From NCBI GenBank assembly GCA_026785785.1, contig JAJAZI010000232.1:1-10100 (forward strand): DNA of 10,100 nt, given 5' to 3'. This DNA is from Microbacteriaceae bacterium (GTDB lineage: Bacteria > Actinomycetota > Actinomycetes > Actinomycetales > Microbacteriaceae). Below are positions 6,876-10,100 of the stretch, piece after piece (the first letter of the stretch is position 1; each line of letters begins with the position of its first letter). Made by a program: the position numbers and the translations under genes. Under the pieces are notes generated by a model. That model was not told where the DNA came from. It worked only from the letters and a program-made list of their open reading frames with translations, and did not search any database.

Positions 6876-8798
6876 ATGCTTCAGAGAGATTCGATTCGCG
6901 CCAGTACGCAGGATGGCACCTACCCGCGCCCGCAAGCCCTCCGTCCCGAGTGGACCGATCTGGGAGGAAAGTGGGGGTTCGCTCACGACGATGAAGATGC
7001 GGGACTTCGCGATCGCTGGCCCACTCTGGCGACGCCGTTTGACCGCGAGATCACCGTGCCCTTTCCTCCCGAATCGGAGCTGTCGGGCATTCACGACACC
7101 ACCTTCCATCCCGTTGTGTGGTATCGCCGGGTCATCACGCCAGCGGAAATCGCGGCAAGTGGGATGAGGAACCCCGACGATCGAGTGCTCCTGCATTTCG
7201 GCGCCGTCGACTACCGTGCCACCGCCTGGATCGACGGTCGGCTCATCGGCGAGCACGAGGGAGGGCAGACACCCTTCACCTTCGACATCACCGAGCACGC
7301 CGGCACCGGAGTGCCCCTGACACTGGTGCTTCGCGCGGAGGACGACCCGCTGGACGTATCGCAGCCACGAGGCAAACAGGACTGGCTCGAGAACCCGCAC
7401 GTGATCTGGTATCACCGCACCACCGGAATCTGGCAGACGGTGTGGCTCGAGTCCGTCGCGGCCACGCACCTGGCTGACATTGCATGGCGTGCTGACGTTC
7501 AGGCCGGAACGGTGCTCCTCGACCTCGAGTTGTCTCGTCGTCCCTCCACCGCAGTCCGGGTCCGCGTCTCTCTGACCCACGGCGAGAAGCCCCTCGCGAT
7601 GCAGGAGATGTCCACCGCCGAACCTCGCTCGCGGATCGTCTGCACTATTCCGCAGCAGTTGAACGGGCAGGCATACGAGGACCTCCTCTGGAGTCCGAAT
7701 CACCCACATCTGATCGATGCGCATGTGGAGCTTCTGGATGCATCGGGACGCACGGTTGACGAGCTGTGGTCCTACCTGGGGCTACGCAGCATCGGGACGG
7801 CGGGGGGCCACTTTCTGCTTAACGACCGCCCGCTCTATGTGCGATCCGTCCTTGAGCAGGGGTACTGGCCGCAGTCTCATCTCGCCGCGCCAGACATGGC
7901 CGCCCTGCGAGCCGAGGTGCAGCTCATCAAAGACCTCGGCTTCAACGCCGCGAGACTGCACGAGAAGGTCGAGGACCCGCGCTTCCTGTACTGGGCCGAC
8001 CGTCTCGGCCTGCTCGTGTGGGGCGAGATGGGCAGCACCTTTGAGTTCTCCACGACGGCGGCCACACGGGTGACCCGTGAGTGGATGGATGTGGTGCGTC
8101 GCGACCGATCCCACCCCTGCATTGTCACCTGGGTTCCCCTCAACGAGAGCTGGGGCGTGCAGCACATCGCTCATGACCGGGCGCAGCTACATTTTGCTCA
8201 GGCGCTTTACCACCTCACGAAGGCGTTGGACCCGACGCGCCCTGTGATCTCGAATGACGGCTGGGAGCATGCCGAGTCCGACGTCATCACAATTCATGAC
8301 TACGCGACCAGCGGCGAAAGCCTCGGTGCGGCCTATCGTGACACCACGACCGTGGCATCCCTCATTGAGGGAGTGGGGCCGGTAGGACGTCGGATAATGC
8401 TTCTCCCCCACGGCGAGTCCGGGCAGCCCGTCATGGTGACCGAATTCGGCGGGATCACCTATGCGCCGGACAGCGATATCGAGACGTGGGGCTACTCCAC
8501 CGCTGCATCGCCGGAGGAATTCGCGGAGCGGGTGCGTGAACTGTTCGTCGCGCTCCAGCAGAGCCCCGTGCTCGCGGGGGTGTGCTACACGCAGCTGACG
8601 GACACTCTGCAAGAAGCCAATGGTCTCACCGACCAGTATCGACGGCCCAAGCTTCCACTTGAGCTGATTCGCGAGATCGTCCTCGGGACCGGCGTCCCAG
8701 ACCCATCACTGCAGCGCCTGCGCTCTCCAAACCAGTCCTCCCCCGCGCCCCGGAAGACGCCGGTTCACGAGATGTCCGATTCTCGCGAGATTGGGTGA
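6876..8798 (+). CDS. Cytoplasmic GH2 family glycoside hydrolase
   Basis: A 640-residue enzyme of family GH2 (beta-galactosidase, beta-glucuronidase, beta-mannosidase and arabinosidase activities are known). It has the family order: a sugar-binding jelly-roll at about 15-195 (YPRPQALRPEW, WYRRV, DYRATAWIDGRLIGEHEGG, TTGIWQTVWLE), an immunoglobulin-like domain to about 300, then the TIM barrel. The acid/base is E424 (TWVPLNESWG) and the nucleophile E523 (VMVTEFGGI). CYTQLTDTLQEANGL followed by RRPKLP closes the barrel. No signal peptide is seen, so it should act on imported sugar. The start is uncertain: the in-frame ATG codons at 6858 and 6876 and a GTG at 6870 all lack a ribosome site. The frame is open back to 6606, but that part overlaps the repressor gene. 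A poorly conserved tail of about 25 residues ends the protein. The exact substrate is not deducible. Confidence 0.93.
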   Translation: MLQRDSIRASTQDGTYPRPQALRPEWTDLGGKWGFAHDDEDAGLRDRWPTLATPFDREITVPFPPESELSGIHDTTFHPVVWYRRVITPAEIAASGMRNPDDRVLLHFGAVDYRATAWIDGRLIGEHEGGQTPFTFDITEHAGTGVPLTLVLRAEDDPLDVSQPRGKQDWLENPHVIWYHRTTGIWQTVWLESVAATHLADIAWRADVQAGTVLLDLELSRRPSTAVRVRVSLTHGEKPLAMQEMSTAEPRSRIVCTIPQQLNGQAYEDLLWSPNHPHLIDAHVELLDASGRTVDELWSYLGLRSIGTAGGHFLLNDRPLYVRSVLEQGYWPQSHLAAPDMAALRAEVQLIKDLGFNAARLHEKVEDPRFLYWADRLGLLVWGEMGSTFEFSTTAATRVTREWMDVVRRDRSHPCIVTWVPLNESWGVQHIAHDRAQLHFAQALYHLTKALDPTRPVISNDGWEHAESDVITIHDYATSGESLGAAYRDTTTVASLIEGVGPVGRRIMLLPHGESGQPVMVTEFGGITYAPDSDIETWGYSTAASPEEFAERVRELFVALQQSPVLAGVCYTQLTDTLQEANGLTDQYRRPKLPLELIREIVLGTGVPDPSLQRLRSPNQSSPAPRKTPVHEMSDSREIG

Positions 8799-8822
8799 GA
8801 GTAGGACGACTACTTTCTTAAC

Positions 8823-9380
8823 ATGACCACAGCACCCACCACGAGCGTCCCGACGGTCGACGAGTCCGCCACTCCCCCACCCGCGGAGTTCTCCGCGCCC
8901 GTTTACCTTCGGCGCGTCGACAGCCCGATCGGGCGCATCGAGATGACGGCCGACGAGCAGGCGATCACCTCGCTCGCGATCGAGCGCGATGGCCATTTGC
9001 CCCACGACCAGCTGACGGAGTCGTCCAACGCGGTCCTCGAATCGGCCGCGACCCAGCTTGCCGAGTACTTCGCTGGCGAACGTCACGACTTCGATCTCCC
9101 CGTGAACCTCGCCGGTACCGAATTCCAGCGTGCGGTCTGGGCCGAACTCGCGCGGCTGAAGTTCGGCGCCGTCTCCTCGTACGGGGCGATCGGACTCGCG
9201 ACGGGTCGCCCGACGGCGGGCCGCGCGGTCGGCGGTGCAATCGGGGCGAATCCAGTACCGATCATCATCGGATGCCACCGGGTTCTCGCCGCCAATCACA
9301 AGATCACCGGCTACAGCGGCGGCAGCGGCATCCCGACCAAGGTCTGGCTGCTCGACCACGAGTCGATCGCGCACGCGTGA
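8823..9380 (+). CDS. ogt: Methylated-DNA-protein-cysteine methyltransferase (Ogt/MGMT)
   Basis: A 185-residue suicide repair protein that moves alkyl groups from O6-alkylguanine (and O4-alkylthymine) in DNA to its own cysteine. The N-terminal 25 residues are a Thr/Pro/Ser-rich tail; VDSPIGRIEMTADEQAI (32-48) opens the N-terminal domain. The active domain begins at GTEFQRAVWAELARL (98-112), with SSYGAIGLATGRP (118-130) and AGRAVGGAIGANPVPIIIGCHRV. Cys151 is the alkyl acceptor and RAVGGAIGANP holds the DNA-binding arginine region. The motif reads GCHR, not the usual PCHR. The acceptor cysteine, the following His and the later Tyr/Gly loop (TGYSGG) are kept, so activity is likely. There is no ribosome site in good position; TACTTT at 8811-8816 could be a -10 box that starts the transcript at the ATG itself. 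The tag gene follows, forming an alkylation-repair pair. Confidence 0.93.
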   Translation: MTTAPTTSVPTVDESATPPPAEFSAPVYLRRVDSPIGRIEMTADEQAITSLAIERDGHLPHDQLTESSNAVLESAATQLAEYFAGERHDFDLPVNLAGTEFQRAVWAELARLKFGAVSSYGAIGLATGRPTAGRAVGGAIGANPVPIIIGCHRVLAANHKITGYSGGSGIPTKVWLLDHESIAHA

Positions 9381-9407
9381 GCTCCATGACGCAGCGAAGC
9401 CCCGGGC

Positions 9408-9539
9408 GCGCGCGAGCGTCGTCAAGATCAGGCCCGAGGCACGCATGAGCGTCGTCGAGACCAGGCCCGAGGCACGCATGAGCGCCTTCGACCGACGAGC
9501 ACCCGGGCGCGCATGAGCGTCGTCACCGATCAGGCCGCG
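9408..9539. repeat. Degenerate 33-bp tandem repeat spanning the start of tag
   Basis: Four related units begin at 9408, 9441, 9474 and 9509, with spacings of 33, 33 and 35. Each contains a version of cgcatgagcgtcgtc; the first two also share aggcccgaggc at their ends. The fourth unit includes the tag start codon and first codons, and the third is the most diverged. As a result, ATG codons followed by AGC occur at 9445, 9478 and 9513, but only 9513 is in the tag frame. The ATGs at 9445 and 9478 share a frame that ends in a TGA overlapping the tag ATG. Confidence 0.8.
9445..9516 (+). other. Possible 23-codon upstream ORF overlapping the tag start
   Basis: From the ATG at 9445 the frame reads MSVVETRPEARMSAFDRRAPGRA and stops at 9514-9516, overlapping the tag ATG as ATGA. 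It consists only of repeat units, and its first residues (MSVV) copy the first residues of Tag. It could couple translation into tag or be a meaningless by-product of the repeat. No ribosome site is obvious before it. Confidence 0.25.
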
Positions 9540-10091
9540 ATCGCCCGCTGCGCATGGAGCGCCGGCGACGCCGAGTACCGCCGCTACCACGATGAGGAGT
9601 GGGGCGTCCCGCTGCACGGCGATCGGCTGCTGTTCGAGAAGCTCAGTCTGGAGGGCTTCCAGGCCGGGCTCTCCTGGATCACGATTCTGCGGCGCCGCCC
9701 TACCTTCCGCCGCGCGTTCGCCGATTTCGATATCGACGTGGTGGCCGAGCTGACCTCCGCCGATGTGGAGAGGCTCATGCTCGACTCCGGCATCATCCGC
9801 AACCGGGCGAAGATTGAGGCGACGATCGCCAACGCACGCATCACCCGGGAGCTCGTACGCGACGAGCCCGGCGCCCTTGATCGGATGCTCTGGTCCTTTG
9901 CACCGGATCGACGGGGGCGGCCGCCCGGTGCGGACGAGGTTCCGGCGGTGACCGCGGAGTCGACGGCCATGAGCACGGCGCTCCGCGGCCTGGGCTACCG
10001 GTTCGTCGGTCCGACGACGCTCTACGCGCTCATGCAGTCGTCGGGGATGGTCGACGACCACGTCGAGGGCTGCTGGCGCGCCGGCGGATGA
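9513..10091 (+). CDS. tag: DNA-3-methyladenine glycosylase I (Tag)
   Basis: A 192-residue base-excision enzyme that removes 3-methyladenine from alkylated DNA. It matches the E. coli Tag pattern throughout: RCAW (12-15), YHDEEWGVP (25-33), LSLEGFQAGLSWITILRRRP (44-63), GIIRNRAKIEATIANA (93-108), GYRFVGPTTLYALMQSSGMVDDH (161-183). The four zinc-snap ligands are present (C13, H26, H183, C187), as are Glu47 (E. coli Glu38), Tyr25 and Trp55, which line the base pocket. Length is normal. The start at 9513 sits inside the tandem repeat, with no clear ribosome site and a short out-of-frame ORF ending on the same bases, so translation may depend on coupling. The stop overlaps an ATG (ATGA at 10088), hinting at a further gene beyond the edge. 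With ogt upstream it forms a repair pair for methylated bases. Confidence 0.95.
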   Translation: MSVVTDQAAIARCAWSAGDAEYRRYHDEEWGVPLHGDRLLFEKLSLEGFQAGLSWITILRRRPTFRRAFADFDIDVVAELTSADVERLMLDSGIIRNRAKIEATIANARITRELVRDEPGALDRMLWSFAPDRRGRPPGADEVPAVTAESTAMSTALRGLGYRFVGPTTLYALMQSSGMVDDHVEGCWRAGG

Positions 10092-10100
10092 GCGGAGGGA

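Noticed and set aside
9408..9539. CRISPR-like or attachment-site repeat
   Set aside because: Units are contiguous and diverged with no unique spacers, and no integrase, tRNA or cas gene is present.
8706..10061. A 451-codon open frame on the minus strand
   Set aside because: It lies antisense to two clearly recognised genes (ogt and tag), is rich in Arg and Gly with no family motif, and even reads through the tandem repeat. Long antisense frames are common in G/C-rich coding DNA.
10088..10100. Start of a further gene (ATG overlapping the tag stop)
   Set aside because: Only four codons are visible before the window ends, too few to call a gene.

Overview
The window reads as chromosome of a high-G+C actinobacterium. 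The coding regions are strongly G/C-biased at third positions. It carries a DUF4192 protein (a mainly actinobacterial family), a CUT1 sugar importer without its own ATPase, and some genes with no Shine-Dalgarno sequence. A relative of the Microbacteriaceae would fit, but that is inference; there is no rRNA or other taxonomic marker. No tRNA, rRNA, CRISPR array, insertion sequence or prophage gene was seen, and no gene-free stretch exceeds about 220 bases.

Layout. Positions 1-346 (minus) hold the N-terminal part of a DUF4192 protein carrying an in-frame 18-bp tandem repeat. Positions 436-5566 (minus) are a tightly packed operon read from right to left: a lipoprotein sugar-binding protein, two CUT1 ABC permeases, a lipoprotein glycoside hydrolase of family GH43, and an aldo/keto reductase. 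The spacer 5567-5781 is a divergent control region with a LacI-type palindrome. Positions 5782-6798 (plus) encode the LacI-family repressor, and 6876-8798 (plus) a cytoplasmic GH2 glycosidase. Positions 8823-9380 and 9513-10091 (plus) encode two alkylation-repair enzymes, an O6-alkylguanine alkyltransferase (Ogt type, with an unusual GCHR active site) and 3-methyladenine DNA glycosylase I (Tag). A degenerate 33-bp tandem repeat lies between them and carries several copies of the tag start region.

How the genes work together. The central genes look like one carbohydrate-use locus. The GH43 lipoprotein would trim a glycan at the cell surface. The binding protein and the two permeases would import the product, powered by an ATPase encoded elsewhere. 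The GH2 enzyme would finish hydrolysis in the cytoplasm, and the reductase might act on a released sugar. Two near-identical 16-bp LacI-type operators, one in the importer promoter (5670-5685) and one just before GH2 (6841-6856), tie both arms to the repressor encoded between them. The sugar is not identifiable from sequence; an arabinose-, xylose- or galactose-containing oligosaccharide is a reasonable guess. The repair pair to the right and the DUF4192 gene to the left appear unrelated to it.
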